Position numbers and translations under genes: made by a program
Shown: piece by piece, positions 1 to 7,032 of the stretch
Numbering within the stretch: the first letter of the stretch is position 1
Layout: every line of letters begins with the position of its first letter
Origin: Clostridium sp. CAG:590
Lineage (GTDB): Bacteria; Bacillota; Clostridia; Lachnospirales; Lachnospiraceae
NCBI GenBank assembly: GCA_000431135.1
Contig: HF987867.1
Span: 5,512-28,288 of the forward strand
DNA length: 22,777 nt
Direction: 5' to 3'
The notes under the pieces: model-generated
The model's input: the letters and a program-made list of their open reading frames with translations, nothing else
What the model was told of the DNA's origin: nothing
Database searches by the model: none

Positions 1-11
1 AAAGCAAGAGA

Positions 12-530
12 TTAATCTAAAATCTTCTGCTCTGTTTCTTTATCAAAGATATGAATCTTGCTTAAGTCAAATGCTAACTGTACTGTATCACCAGGTCTAG
101 CTGTTGTACGAGCATTAACTCTTGCAGTAATATCGAACTGATCAATTGTGAAGTATAAGTAAACTTCAGCACCTAACATCTCGTAGATAGTAATTCTTGC
201 ATCAATGATACTCTCTGGAGATGACTCAAGGAATAACTGCTCATCATGGATATCTTCCGGACGAATACCTAATACAACTTCCTTGTCAATGTAGTTCTGC
301 TCAACTAAGATCTGTGCCTTTGAATCAGGAATCTTGATTGAATGAGAACCAAACATCAATAATACATCTGCACCAGACTTAACAACCTTACACTCGATGA
401 AGTTCATTGGTGGCATACCCATGAATCCTGCTACGAATAAGTTGGTTGGCTTGTCATATAAGTTCTGAGGAGTATCAACCTGCTGAATGATACCATCCTT
501 CATAACTACGATTCTTGTACCAAGTGTCAT
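12..530 (-). CDS. Sugar ABC transporter ATP-binding protein, C-terminal (TOBE/regulatory) part
   Basis: This is the C-terminal continuation of the MsmX/UgpC-type ATPase. It begins inside the conserved EAMTLGTRIVV segment that follows the H-loop and carries the MalK-type regulatory region (FVAGFMGMPPMNF, LGIRPEDIH, PGDTVQLAFDLSKIHIFD). It has no Walker or signature motif, so it cannot work as an ATPase alone. Its first ATG is simply the Met of the conserved motif. No ribosome binding site is evident, so translation would need reinitiation at the ATGA overlap with the upstream stop, or a frameshift. The repeated segment differs from the copy in the upstream ORF at several bases (for example VVMKDG against VVLKDG), so the two parts may come from two paralogous genes. 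The stop is at 12-14, so the gene's 3' end is inside the window. Confidence 0.75.
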   Translation of the reverse strand: MTLGTRIVVMKDGIIQQVDTPQNLYDKPTNLFVAGFMGMPPMNFIECKVVKSGADVLLMFGSHSIKIPDSKAQILVEQNYIDKEVVLGIRPEDIHDEQLFLESSPESIIDARITIYEMLGAEVYLYFTIDQFDITARVNARTTARPGDTVQLAFDLSKIHIFDKETEQKILD

Positions 531-628
531 AGCCTCTGTGTATTGTAAAGGTTCTGAGGTGTATCTACCTGCTGAATGATACCATCCTTAAGAACTACGA
601 TTCTTGTACCAAGTGTCATAGCCTCTGT
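461..628. repeat. Imperfect direct repeat, 89-nt period, inside the sugar-ABC ATPase gene
   Basis: Segment 461-539 recurs at 550-628 with an offset of 89 nt. By eye there are about five differences over 79 bases (around 461/550, 471/560, 477/566, 501/590 and 503/592). Both copies encode TEAMTLGTRIVV(M/L)KDGIIQQVDTPQNLY. Because 89 is not a multiple of three, the second copy is out of frame with the first, which ends the N-terminal ORF. A fresh slippage duplication would give identical copies; the divergence instead suggests recombination or misjoining between paralogues. Confidence 0.9.
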
Positions 629-1213
629 CTGGTCATGTGTTACGTAGATGATAGTTGTCTGTAATCTCTGATGTAACTTAGAAATCTCAACACGCATCTG
701 AACACGAAGCTTAGCATCCAAGTTAGATAAAGGCTCGTCCATTAAGAATACCTTAGGCTCACGAACGATTGCACGACCCATAGCTACACGCTGTCTCTGA
801 CCACCTGATAAAGCCTTAGGCTTTCTATCAAGTAAGTGCTCGATATCAAGAATCTTAGCAGCCTCATGTACCTGCTTATCAATCTTCTCCTTTGGAACCT
901 TTCTTAACTTAAGACCAAATGCCATGTTATCATATACAGACATATGTGGATACAAAGCGTAGTTCTGGAATACCATTGCGATATCTCTATCCTTAGGTTC
1001 TACATCGTTAACCATCTTGTCCCCGATCCATAATTCACCGGAACTGATATCTTCCAAACCAGCGATCATACGAAGTGTAGTAGACTTACCACATCCAGAT
1101 GGTCCTACGAAGATGATGAACTCCTTGTCTTCAATCTCAAGATTGAAATCCTTAACAGCATTGAAACCGTTTGGATAAATCTTGTAAATATTTTTAAGTG
1201 ATAAACTAGCCAT
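527..1213 (-). CDS. Sugar ABC transporter ATP-binding protein, N-terminal (nucleotide-binding) part; frame broken
   Basis: This is the ATPase half of a MsmX/UgpC/MalK-family subunit that energises carbohydrate ABC importers at the cytoplasmic membrane. Visible motifs are Walker A GPSGCGKST, a Q-loop in MVFQNYALYPHM, signature LSGGQRQRVAMGRA, Walker B VFLMDEPLSNLD and the H-loop VTHDQTEA. An ATG exists at 1219, but AGGAGG lies 2 nt from it and 8 nt from the next ATG at 1213, so I start at 1213 (MASLSLK). Family members are about 360-370 residues. This frame stops after about 228 residues, just past QNLYN, because an 89-nt shifted partial duplication changes frame. The TOBE part continues in another frame as the ORF at 12-530. 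The stop codon overlaps that ORF's ATG (ATGA). It could be a genuine split gene, a pseudogene, or an assembly join of two paralogues. Confidence 0.85.
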   Translation of the reverse strand: MASLSLKNIYKIYPNGFNAVKDFNLEIEDKEFIIFVGPSGCGKSTTLRMIAGLEDISSGELWIGDKMVNDVEPKDRDIAMVFQNYALYPHMSVYDNMAFGLKLRKVPKEKIDKQVHEAAKILDIEHLLDRKPKALSGGQRQRVAMGRAIVREPKVFLMDEPLSNLDAKLRVQMRVEISKLHQRLQTTIIYVTHDQTEAMTLGTRIVVLKDGIIQQVDTPQNLYNTQRL

Positions 1214-1526
1214 TTTCATTTCCTCCTTGAGTTGTATAAATTTTCTGCTGACTAAATCATAGTGATATAATACCTCATTTAATATTTAAAAGAAATATTA
1301 TTATTGAACAAATAAATTTTCATTTCTTTGTTCATTTTGTCCTTTTTCAAAATATTATCAGAAAAATGCACATTGTTTTATAAATTTTATTATCTAAAAG
1401 TACCTATAATCGCATCACGCAACCCTATATCATATCGAAATAATGACAAAACTCGTGCAAAATCTCCAATAGATTCCTACTTTTTGTGCTATTGCCCAAT
1501 TGTATTTATTAAAAATGCCGAACCCC
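1214..1526. other. AT-rich intergenic region
   Basis: About 310 bases separate the ATPase gene from the 3' end of the GT26-like gene. The part next to the ATPase holds its ribosome binding site and candidate promoter. I see no convincing hairpin terminator after the stop of the GT26-like gene at 1527 and no RNA gene. A plus-strand open frame at 1328-1585 has no ribosome binding site and no recognisable domain, and it runs into the antisense of the neighbouring gene. Confidence 0.6.
1283..1311 (-). promoter_or_regulatory. Candidate sigma-A promoter of the sugar-ABC ATPase gene
   Basis: On the minus strand TTGTTC (1306-1311) is followed after 17 nt by TAAATA (1283-1288), upstream of the AAGGAGG site of the ATPase gene. 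Both hexamers are imperfect. A second -10-like TATTAT (1267-1272) lacks a good -35. The assignment is tentative. Confidence 0.35.
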
Positions 1527-2261
1527 TTATGATTCTTTGTCTTTTCTCTGTTGGCGGATACGAAATTTCATCTTTAAGTTATTGAAAAAATTCCTGATTC
1601 TTCCATCTTTTTGTGACCATTTATATATATTATCCATCTTCAATTTTTGGATGGATTCCGGTACTTCTGCTTCCGCAACAGCCTGGTTATATAAAATCTT
1701 ACCCGTAAACAACGCAAGTCCTGCATTCATCTTATCGCGATAATTCTGCAAAAGTTCCAACTGTCTTTGTTCTTCCAATGCAATCAACAATATATCCGGA
1801 GCAACTGAATTGATCTCATTCACGATATGGTCAAGTGATTCTTCCTGTTCCGTCAGATATAGCCCGCTTAAGGTCAGATACGGTCTTTTGGCATGAAGAC
1901 TCTCCTGCACAGACAAAAAATGCTCTTCACTCTCTGTAACCAGCAAAATCTCTGCACCAACGGATATTGCATAATCTAATATCTGTTCAAAATAACCATC
2001 AAAGAAAAAAGGATCCCTCTTATGTCCGAGCTCCTCGTCAACACTATTGTTCACACCCGCATTGCCCGGCAGAGTAAGATCTGTCGCTTCAACAACCTCT
2101 TTCCATTCCTTATTTTCCTGCAAAAGCAGTAAAGTCTCGCTATTCACGAAATAAATCACTTTACTGCTTTCTTCTTCTAAACACTGTATGGTGGTCTCTG
2201 CAGCCACTTTTGTAGAATCGATATCTATTGCGATATCCAATAGCTGGATTCTATTCTTCAT
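1527..2261 (-). CDS. Divergent WecG/TagA/CpsF (GT26)-like protein
   Basis: The 244-residue protein resembles GT26 glycosyltransferases, which add the second sugar (often ManNAc) to a lipid-linked precursor of wall teichoic acid or capsule. The match is clearest at the C-terminus: residues 200-234 (VPESIQKLKMDNIYKW, then an Arg-rich tail) align with the family's RAP-wlqklgLEWlyRL membrane-association tail, and 34-70 align with the N-terminal nucleotide-sugar-binding fold. Key family motifs are changed. The usual PDG, which carries the catalytic Asp, reads PGN at 65-67. The glycine-rich G-P-QE segment reads ALEEQRQLE at 161-169. It may therefore be a non-catalytic paralogue. A GAGGT site precedes the ATG, and the gene lies 11 nt after the LytR_C gene, so the two are probably co-transcribed. 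Family assignment is fairly sure; function is not. Confidence 0.7.
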   Translation of the reverse strand: MKNRIQLLDIAIDIDSTKVAAETTIQCLEEESSKVIYFVNSETLLLLQENKEWKEVVEATDLTLPGNAGVNNSVDEELGHKRDPFFFDGYFEQILDYAISVGAEILLVTESEEHFLSVQESLHAKRPYLTLSGLYLTEQEESLDHIVNEINSVAPDILLIALEEQRQLELLQNYRDKMNAGLALFTGKILYNQAVAEAEVPESIQKLKMDNIYKWSQKDGRIRNFFNNLKMKFRIRQQRKDKES

Positions 2262-2272
2262 ATATTACCTCA

Positions 2273-2881
2273 TTACTGAACAGAAGTATCACTATTACCA
2301 ACGACAATAATGATATCCGCATCATTCAATGTTATATTGCCCCTCGTTACAGAACAAACACTTGTATCTGGCTTACCAATCTCAACCGTTGCATTTGAAA
2401 AGAAAGATACAAGATCCTGTCCCATTCCGTCTTCTTTTACATAAATCTTTGTCTGTGTTTCCGCACCCGCACTATAATTACCGGCTCCAACATTAGAAAA
2501 TCCGTTACTTGAAAGCTTGCTTTGCCATTTGCCGGCAAGACCTGTTGTATTTGTACTATTCAATACTACAATCTTCTTGTCAGTAGATGGAATCTCTTCT
2601 ACTGTAGCTTCCTGCGTTGTAGCTTCTTCTGTGGTAGTTTCCTCTGTTGTTGCATCTTCTTTTGTATCTCCGGCATTTTCCTTATCTAACATTGCCTGTA
2701 ATTCATCATCACTATATGTAGATCCCTGTTCTGTCGTCTTAATCTTTGCTAACTGCTTCTTATCTGACCGCACTTTTATAATGAAAAATACAGAAAATCC
2801 TAAAATTACAATCGCCATCAATACAACCATCGACCGTAAAAACGCTTCACCAAACACCTTTAAAATGGTTTTTTTATCCAT
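2273..2881 (-). CDS. Membrane-anchored LytR C-terminal (LytR_C) domain protein
   Basis: This 202-residue protein has a short cytoplasmic N-terminus, one transmembrane helix at about residues 15-35 (VVLMAIVILGFSVFFIIKV), an acidic Thr/Glu-rich linker at about 75-98 with TTEE-like repeats, and a LytR_C domain from about 103 to the end (IVVLNSTNTTGLAG through DADIIIVVGN). LytR_C domains accompany LytR-CpsA-Psr enzymes that attach glycopolymers to peptidoglycan, but the LCP catalytic domain itself is missing here. The protein is therefore likely an accessory envelope factor facing outside. The start has a strong AAGGAGG 7 nt upstream and a good promoter at 2918-2946. Pairing with the GT26-like gene fits a role in surface glycopolymer metabolism, which is inference. 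Confidence 0.8.
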   Translation of the reverse strand: MDKKTILKVFGEAFLRSMVVLMAIVILGFSVFFIIKVRSDKKQLAKIKTTEQGSTYSDDELQAMLDKENAGDTKEDATTEETTTEEATTQEATVEEIPSTDKKIVVLNSTNTTGLAGKWQSKLSSNGFSNVGAGNYSAGAETQTKIYVKEDGMGQDLVSFFSNATVEIGKPDTSVCSVTRGNITLNDADIIIVVGNSDTSVQ

Positions 2882-2917
2882 TGTATTGCCTCCTTAGATA
2901 TGTTCATAATCTTAATA

Positions 2918-2946
2918 AGTATAACAGAGTTGCATTCCTTTTTCAA
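2918..2946 (-). promoter_or_regulatory. Sigma-A promoter of the LytR_C / GT26-like unit
   Basis: On the minus strand the -35 TTGAAA (2941-2946) and -10 TATACT (2918-2923) are separated by exactly 17 nt. The strand's ribosome binding site and ATG follow about 35 nt downstream. It interlocks with the plus-strand promoter at 2930-2958. Confidence 0.75.
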
Positions 2947-2958
2947 CCATTATATACT
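2930..2958 (+). promoter_or_regulatory. Sigma-A promoter of the SDR reductase gene
   Basis: On the plus strand the -35 TTGCAT (2930-2935) and -10 TATACT (2953-2958) are 17 nt apart. Its -35 lies inside the spacer of the opposing promoter, and the opposing -35 lies inside this spacer, so the two should exclude each other's polymerase. Confidence 0.7.
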
Positions 2959-2999
2959 GTAAGAAGTATTTATAAGATTTTGTCAAGAAAGGATATATT

Positions 3000-3728
3000 A
3001 TGAAACAAACTGCAATTATCACAGGGGCATCCCGCGGCATCGGCAGAGCGTGTGCCCTGGAACTGGCAAAGTATTTCGACTGCATTGCGATCAATTCTTT
3101 TCAACATCCCAATGATTTAAATGAGGTTCAAAATCTGATTGAATCCTCAGGCACTCAATGCATTGCATTCACAGGAGATATCAGCGACTATGACTTTGTA
3201 TGCGATATGATGAATCAAATAATAGAAAAATGTCCGCCTGTAGATCTGCTTGTCAACAATGCCGGTATATCCTATGTAGGATTATTAACGGATATGCAGA
3301 TAACCGACTGGAATCGGGTCATTCAGACTAATCTGACCTCCCTGTTCAATTGCAGCCAGCCCGTCATTCCACAAATGGTTCATCGCAGATCCGGTCATAT
3401 CATCAACATTTCTTCCATGTGGGGAATCAGTGGTGCCTCCTGTGAAGTTGCCTACAGTGCTGCAAAAGGCGGTGTAAATGCCTTTACAAAAGCTTTAGCC
3501 AAAGAATTGGCTCCAAGTCACGTCCGTGTTAATGCACTTGCATGTGGGGCGATCGACACACAAATGAACGCATGTTTCAGTGAATCTGAACTTCAGGATC
3601 TATGTGAAGATATTCCTGCATGCCGTTTAGGCACACCGGAAGAAATTGCCCAAATGGTATACTTTGTATACAAAAGCCCATTTTACATGACAGGTGAAAT
3701 AATAAAAATAGACGGTGGTTATCTCTAA
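3000..3728 (+). CDS. Short-chain dehydrogenase/reductase (FabG-like; possible EF-P 5-aminopentanone reductase)
   Basis: This 242-residue classical SDR is a cytosolic NAD(P)H-dependent reductase of keto groups. It shows the cofactor glycine motif TGASRGIG (8-15), NNAG (86-89), the catalytic tetrad N111, S139, Y152 and K156 (YSAAK), and a C-terminal TGEIIKIDGG motif. Length and motifs fit FabG, but there is no fatty-acid synthesis gene nearby. A stand-alone SDR like this in Firmicutes may instead be the YmfI-type reductase that finishes the 5-aminopentanol modification of elongation factor P; sequence alone does not decide. The start has GAAAGGA 6 nt upstream and a divergent promoter. The gene is monocistronic, and its last codons form the left arm of a terminator hairpin shared with the convergent NlpC/P60 gene. 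Confidence 0.8.
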   Translation: MKQTAIITGASRGIGRACALELAKYFDCIAINSFQHPNDLNEVQNLIESSGTQCIAFTGDISDYDFVCDMMNQIIEKCPPVDLLVNNAGISYVGLLTDMQITDWNRVIQTNLTSLFNCSQPVIPQMVHRRSGHIINISSMWGISGASCEVAYSAAKGGVNAFTKALAKELAPSHVRVNALACGAIDTQMNACFSESELQDLCEDIPACRLGTPEEIAQMVYFVYKSPFYMTGEIIKIDGGYL

Positions 3729-3738
3729 ACCACCGTCT
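3710..3738. terminator. Bidirectional hairpin terminator spanning the SDR stop codon
   Basis: The arms AGACGGTGGTT (3710-3720) and AACCACCGTCT (3728-3738) pair over 11 bp around a 7-nt loop. The left arm encodes the IDGG residues of the SDR protein and the TAA (3726-3728) falls at the loop/right arm. On the minus strand the hairpin is followed by an ATTTTTATT tract, so it is a good terminator for the NlpC/P60 gene; the plus-strand U tract is weaker. Confidence 0.75.
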
Positions 3739-3762
3739 TATCATATCCCTATATAATTTGTC

Positions 3763-4512
3763 TTATTTGCTCTTTGCATATCTTGTAATGCTCTCGTCAG
3801 TCTCCTCACCCGGATATGTCTCTTTCTCCAACACACGACCAACTGCTACATACTTGCGGTACTTATAATCTGAAACTACAATACCTGTTCTCTCTGTAGA
3901 GGCATGAACTACCTTGCCATTACCAATATACAATGCAACATGCGAACAGCTACGCTTACTGCTTCCGTAAAAGATCAGATCACCCGGCTTAATATTCTTC
4001 ATCTTCACTGTCTTAGTATCACCGATCTGACTATATGCATTATGAGTCAACTTATATCCAAACTTCTTATATACCGCTAAAGTAAATCCGGAACAATCAG
4101 CACCCTTCGTAAGGCTTGTACCACCATAGCGATACTTATTACCAACATACTTCAATGCATAGCTGATAACCTTTTTCTGTTCAATTGACATTCCTGTATA
4201 ATCAACAACTGTTACTTTGCAAGTATACTTCTTTCCATTAAACTTAGCAGTTACTTTGGCACTGCCAACACCAACCGGAGTCAGGACACCATTCTTAACC
4301 TTAACAATCTTCTTATTAGAGGTTGTCCACTTATCTGCATCTTCCTCTATATCTTCTACTGAATCATATAAACTTAGTTCATACTTCGTTCCCTTTTCCA
4401 ATACAATCTTTTTCTTGCTCAACTTCACTGCTGCCTGTGCATCTACAGAAAAGAAAACCATCATACAAAATGTAAAAAATATAGTAAATAGTGTTAATCC
4501 CCTTTTATTCAT
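3763..4512 (-). CDS. Secreted NlpC/P60 peptidoglycan hydrolase with Ig-like (Big_2) domain
   Basis: The 249-residue protein has a signal peptide (about 1-27, AQA/A cleavage) and a bacterial Ig-like Big_2-type domain at about 28-104 (VLEKGTKYELSL, WTTSNKKIVKVKNG, GSAKVTAKF). An NlpC/P60 cysteine peptidase domain follows at about 112-230. The catalytic residues are visible: Cys140 in GADCSGF, His191 in CSHVALYIG, and His203 as the third polar residue. Such enzymes cut gamma-D-Glu-diamino acid bonds in stem peptides during wall turnover or cell separation; the Ig-like domain probably supports wall or surface binding. The ribosome binding site GAAGGA is about 10 nt upstream. The gene follows two YibE/F genes by 49 nt but has its own promoter candidate and a terminator at its end. 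Confidence 0.88.
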   Translation of the reverse strand: MNKRGLTLFTIFFTFCMMVFFSVDAQAAVKLSKKKIVLEKGTKYELSLYDSVEDIEEDADKWTTSNKKIVKVKNGVLTPVGVGSAKVTAKFNGKKYTCKVTVVDYTGMSIEQKKVISYALKYVGNKYRYGGTSLTKGADCSGFTLAVYKKFGYKLTHNAYSQIGDTKTVKMKNIKPGDLIFYGSSKRSCSHVALYIGNGKVVHASTERTGIVVSDYKYRKYVAVGRVLEKETYPGEETDESITRYAKSK

Positions 4513-4561
4513 TCTTCTATAATCCTTCCCGAATCAAATCTGTTTATCAAAATCACAAGAT

Positions 4562-5401
4562 TTATTTTAACACATTTTTTACATTTTTCAAGACTTTTTT
4601 GCAATAAATGTAACATTTTCGTAACATATTTTTGTCGCATACCTCTTTATCTTGGGATAACGTCAGGCACGACGCACAAATTATGCTGCTGACCGGTATA
4701 ATGAGCAAACAACCGGCTGCACCCATCACCATGCCGCTCACTTCCCTAAATAGTGCTTTTGAATTAATGATTTCCGAAAAAGTATCTCCATTCCTCATAA
4801 ACAATACTGCAAGCATAATTCCTTCACCAATTCCCGCAAAAAATAAGGTATTCATTGTAGTTCCCAAAATATCTTTTCCAATTGTCATACCCGAACGAAA
4901 TAATTGAGCAGGACTGAGTCCATTCCGATTCACATACACCTCATTCATTGCCGTCGTAATGGCAACTGCCGTATCAATCACCGCTCCTAACAGTCCAAGC
5001 ATAACCGCCGACAACATCACCGCAGACATGGACACCTGAAGATCAGCCGATAAATACATGCTGATTTCCTCATATTGTTCTATCTCATCATACCCACTGA
5101 TCCCTGCCGACCACAAAAGCGGTCCTGCCGACACCATAATCATCCCTAACACAATAACAACAGAAAAGGTCGCTGCATGCATTTTTCCATTGAATCCATT
5201 CTGAAAATAAATGACTGTAACTACAACAAAAATACTTACCAATGCTGTTGTAAGTATCGGAGGTGTCCCCCATGAGATCAGATAAATATTTGCAAGAAAT
5301 GCCAACATTGTCCTGATTAATGCAAAAAAAGAATCCAGTCCCCGGTTCCCACCAACTACCAGCATCAAAACAAACAGAACGATCATCAGTTTTATTATCA
5401 T
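4562..5401 (-). CDS. YibE/F-family multi-pass membrane protein (second, short paralogue)
   Basis: This 279-residue hydrophobic protein has about seven or eight membrane segments and the YibE/F signature GLLGAVIDTAVAITTAMNEV, followed by a second conserved block, GKDILGTTMNTLFFAGIGEG. It matches the membrane part of the upstream 369-residue paralogue but lacks that protein's N-terminal extracytoplasmic domain. The tail is Lys-rich. The ATG follows the upstream stop by 3 nt (TGA-CAG-ATG), with AAGGAG just inside the upstream gene, so the two are translated together and probably form a hetero-oligomer. The YibE/F family has no established biochemical function that I can name with confidence; transport is plausible from the topology. 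A second frame at 5088-5453 is an antisense-free shadow of this gene. Confidence 0.82.
   Translation of the reverse strand: MIIKLMIVLFVLMLVVGGNRGLDSFFALIRTMLAFLANIYLISWGTPPILTTALVSIFVVVTVIYFQNGFNGKMHAATFSVVIVLGMIMVSAGPLLWSAGISGYDEIEQYEEISMYLSADLQVSMSAVMLSAVMLGLLGAVIDTAVAITTAMNEVYVNRNGLSPAQLFRSGMTIGKDILGTTMNTLFFAGIGEGIMLAVLFMRNGDTFSEIINSKALFREVSGMVMGAAGCLLIIPVSSIICASCLTLSQDKEVCDKNMLRKCYIYCKKVLKNVKNVLK
4564..4591 (-). promoter_or_regulatory. Candidate promoter of the NlpC/P60 gene
   Basis: On the minus strand TTGAAA (4586-4591) and TAAAAT (4564-4569) are 16 nt apart. They overlap the last codons of the preceding YibE/F gene. This suggests the hydrolase can be transcribed separately from the luxS operon. 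Confidence 0.5.
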
Positions 5402-5404
5402 CTG

Positions 5405-6514
5405 TCAATCTTCTCCTTTCCCAATCCGTTTCTTCAAAAACATAGCCGAACAAAATCCGGCGATCGGAATTGCCAATACAATACCAATTGCCCCCATCAA
5501 AAATCTTATAATTTCAAATATCAACTGACAATTGATCAAATGATACAAAGTATATCCATTTTTAATCTTAATTACCAGAATGGGAACAGCACTGCTCATA
5601 TAAGAAAAAAACAGCACATTGATCATTGTTCCCATAATATCATATCCCATTTCCCGTATGGACCGTACCAGATCCGGCATCCGTATATCCGGCTTTTTGC
5701 AAAGAATTTCTGCCACTCCTGCCGCAATACTAACGGATACATCCATTACTGCACCTAAACTGCCCATTAACACACCTGTCAAAAACAGATCCGATAAGTC
5801 TGACGAATTGACTACATAATCCATCATCTCGTAGGGAAGCCGTTCGGATGTCCCCAATACGATCTCATAAATTCCATAACACACCATTGTTGTAACCATT
5901 GAAGAAATAATTGCAACCATTGTCTTTTTATGAAATCCGCTTGCAAACAAAAGTGTAATCAGATTAAAAACAATAACAAGTATAAATGCACTCTGAATCA
6001 GAGTTCCACCTTTTCCGTACCATGTCAACGCCTGCAAAAAAATCAAAACATTAATCATCATGGACATAAGTGTCAGCATACCTCTTTTTCCATTCAGACC
6101 AATCAGTAAAACCAAAAACAATCCCATCATACAGATAAATGCTGCATCTCTTTTTTTCCCGCTGATCGTTCCCTCTGTTCCGTTTTTATGAAGGGAGACA
6201 AACACCTGATCCCCAAAATGATATCGTTCATCATTTACCCCGGATTCAGAAAACTCATTTTGAAGGACTATTTTCTGCCCTTTGTAATCTCCGTTTAATA
6301 TCTTTACCGTCAAAACCTGTTCATAATATTTTTCGTGTTCACCATTCGGTCCGTCCTCTTCATGTGAGAAAGAGTTTTCTACCGATATAATGCTTGCCAC
6401 AGTCTGCGTGTACAAAAAAGAATCATTCAGAACGAAAACAAGGGCTGTCGCAAACAAAAGCAACAACCCAGCCAAAACTCTTTTTCTTTGTATTGTAATA
6501 CTATGCACGATCAT
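5405..6514 (-). CDS. YibE/F-family multi-pass membrane protein (first, long paralogue)
   Basis: The 369-residue protein has an N-terminal membrane helix (about 12-32), an extracytoplasmic domain (about 33-122) that looks beta-rich (VLTVKILNGDYKGQKIVLQNE, FGDQVFVSL), then several membrane helices. These carry the YibE/F signature GSLGAVMDVSVSIAAGVAEI (251-270) and the block GYDIMGTMINVLFFSYMSSA. This is the usual full-length YibE/F architecture. Its ATG overlaps the luxS stop as ATGA, and no independent strong ribosome binding site is seen, so expression is probably coupled to luxS translation. The function of the family is unknown. A role in moving a LuxS- or sensor-related small molecule is only a context-based guess. 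Confidence 0.85.
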   Translation of the reverse strand: MIVHSITIQRKRVLAGLLLLFATALVFVLNDSFLYTQTVASIISVENSFSHEEDGPNGEHEKYYEQVLTVKILNGDYKGQKIVLQNEFSESGVNDERYHFGDQVFVSLHKNGTEGTISGKKRDAAFICMMGLFLVLLIGLNGKRGMLTLMSMMINVLIFLQALTWYGKGGTLIQSAFILVIVFNLITLLFASGFHKKTMVAIISSMVTTMVCYGIYEIVLGTSERLPYEMMDYVVNSSDLSDLFLTGVLMGSLGAVMDVSVSIAAGVAEILCKKPDIRMPDLVRSIREMGYDIMGTMINVLFFSYMSSAVPILVIKIKNGYTLYHLINCQLIFEIIRFLMGAIGIVLAIPIAGFCSAMFLKKRIGKGED

Positions 6515-6990
6515 TCCGGATACACCAGTCTCTCTTCGGATATTTTACATAGTACCTCATCATAATAACGTTTTGCAACATAACGTGCCATTGGAAGATT
6601 CATATCCAAATAATTCCCACAATCCCTTGCACATGCCCCGGGAACATCTCCTTCAAAATCTTTCATAAATGCATACATTTCTTTTACCAGTTCCACGATA
6701 TCTTTTGATGTATAGTCACCTGCAAGGATCAGATAGAAACCAGTACGGCAACCCATCGGTCCAAAATATATTACTTTTTCTTTCCATTCCGGATGATTTC
6801 TTAAGAAGGTTGCACCTAAATGCTCTAACGTATGCACCTCGGCAGTATTCATGACTGGTTCATAATTCGGTCTCGTCATCCGAAGATCAAAGGTCGTGAC
6901 CGTTTCTGCCCCGACTTTATCCTTTCTTGACACATAAATTCCTGGTAATAATGTCAAATGATTCACTGTAAAGCTCGCAATCTTATCCAT
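6511..6990 (-). CDS. luxS: S-ribosylhomocysteine lyase (AI-2 synthase)
   Basis: The cytosolic enzyme cleaves S-ribosylhomocysteine into homocysteine and DPD, the precursor of autoinducer-2, in the activated methyl cycle. Length (159 residues) is typical. The metal ligands are visible: His53 and His57 in HTLEH, and Cys124 in the DCGNY segment. The catalytic Cys81 lies in GPMGCRTGFY, and the substrate-binding region PNYEPVMNTAEVHTLEHLGA is intact. The start has AAAGGAAG 8 nt upstream. It sits 42 nt after mtnN, which makes its substrate, and overlaps the next gene by four bases. No dedicated promoter or S-box/SAH riboswitch was seen in the short mtnN-luxS gap, so it appears to depend on the upstream regulator-kinase-mtnN transcript. 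Confidence 0.97.
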   Translation of the reverse strand: MDKIASFTVNHLTLLPGIYVSRKDKVGAETVTTFDLRMTRPNYEPVMNTAEVHTLEHLGATFLRNHPEWKEKVIYFGPMGCRTGFYLILAGDYTSKDIVELVKEMYAFMKDFEGDVPGACARDCGNYLDMNLPMARYVAKRYYDEVLCKISEERLVYPE

Positions 6991-7032
6991 GTCGTCTGCT
7001 TCCTTTCCATATAAAAAACAATTTTTCTTTGC

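Noticed and set aside
1328..1585. Plus-strand ORF of 85 codons in the AT-rich intergenic region
   Set aside because: It has no ribosome binding site and no recognisable domain, and its end overlaps the antisense of the GT26-like gene.
2517..2897. 126-codon plus-strand frame opposite the LytR_C gene
   Set aside because: It is a Ser/Val-rich shadow of the Thr/Glu linker on the coding strand, and the minus-strand gene has the promoter, ribosome binding site and domain match.
5088..5453. 121-codon minus-strand frame overlapping both YibE/F genes
   Set aside because: Out-of-frame shadow with Cys/Trp-rich composition and no family signature; the two YibE/F frames explain the DNA.
6991..7032. Possible SAM/SAH riboswitch before luxS
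   Set aside because: The mtnN-luxS gap is 42 nt and holds little more than a ribosome binding site, too short for any known class of such riboswitch.
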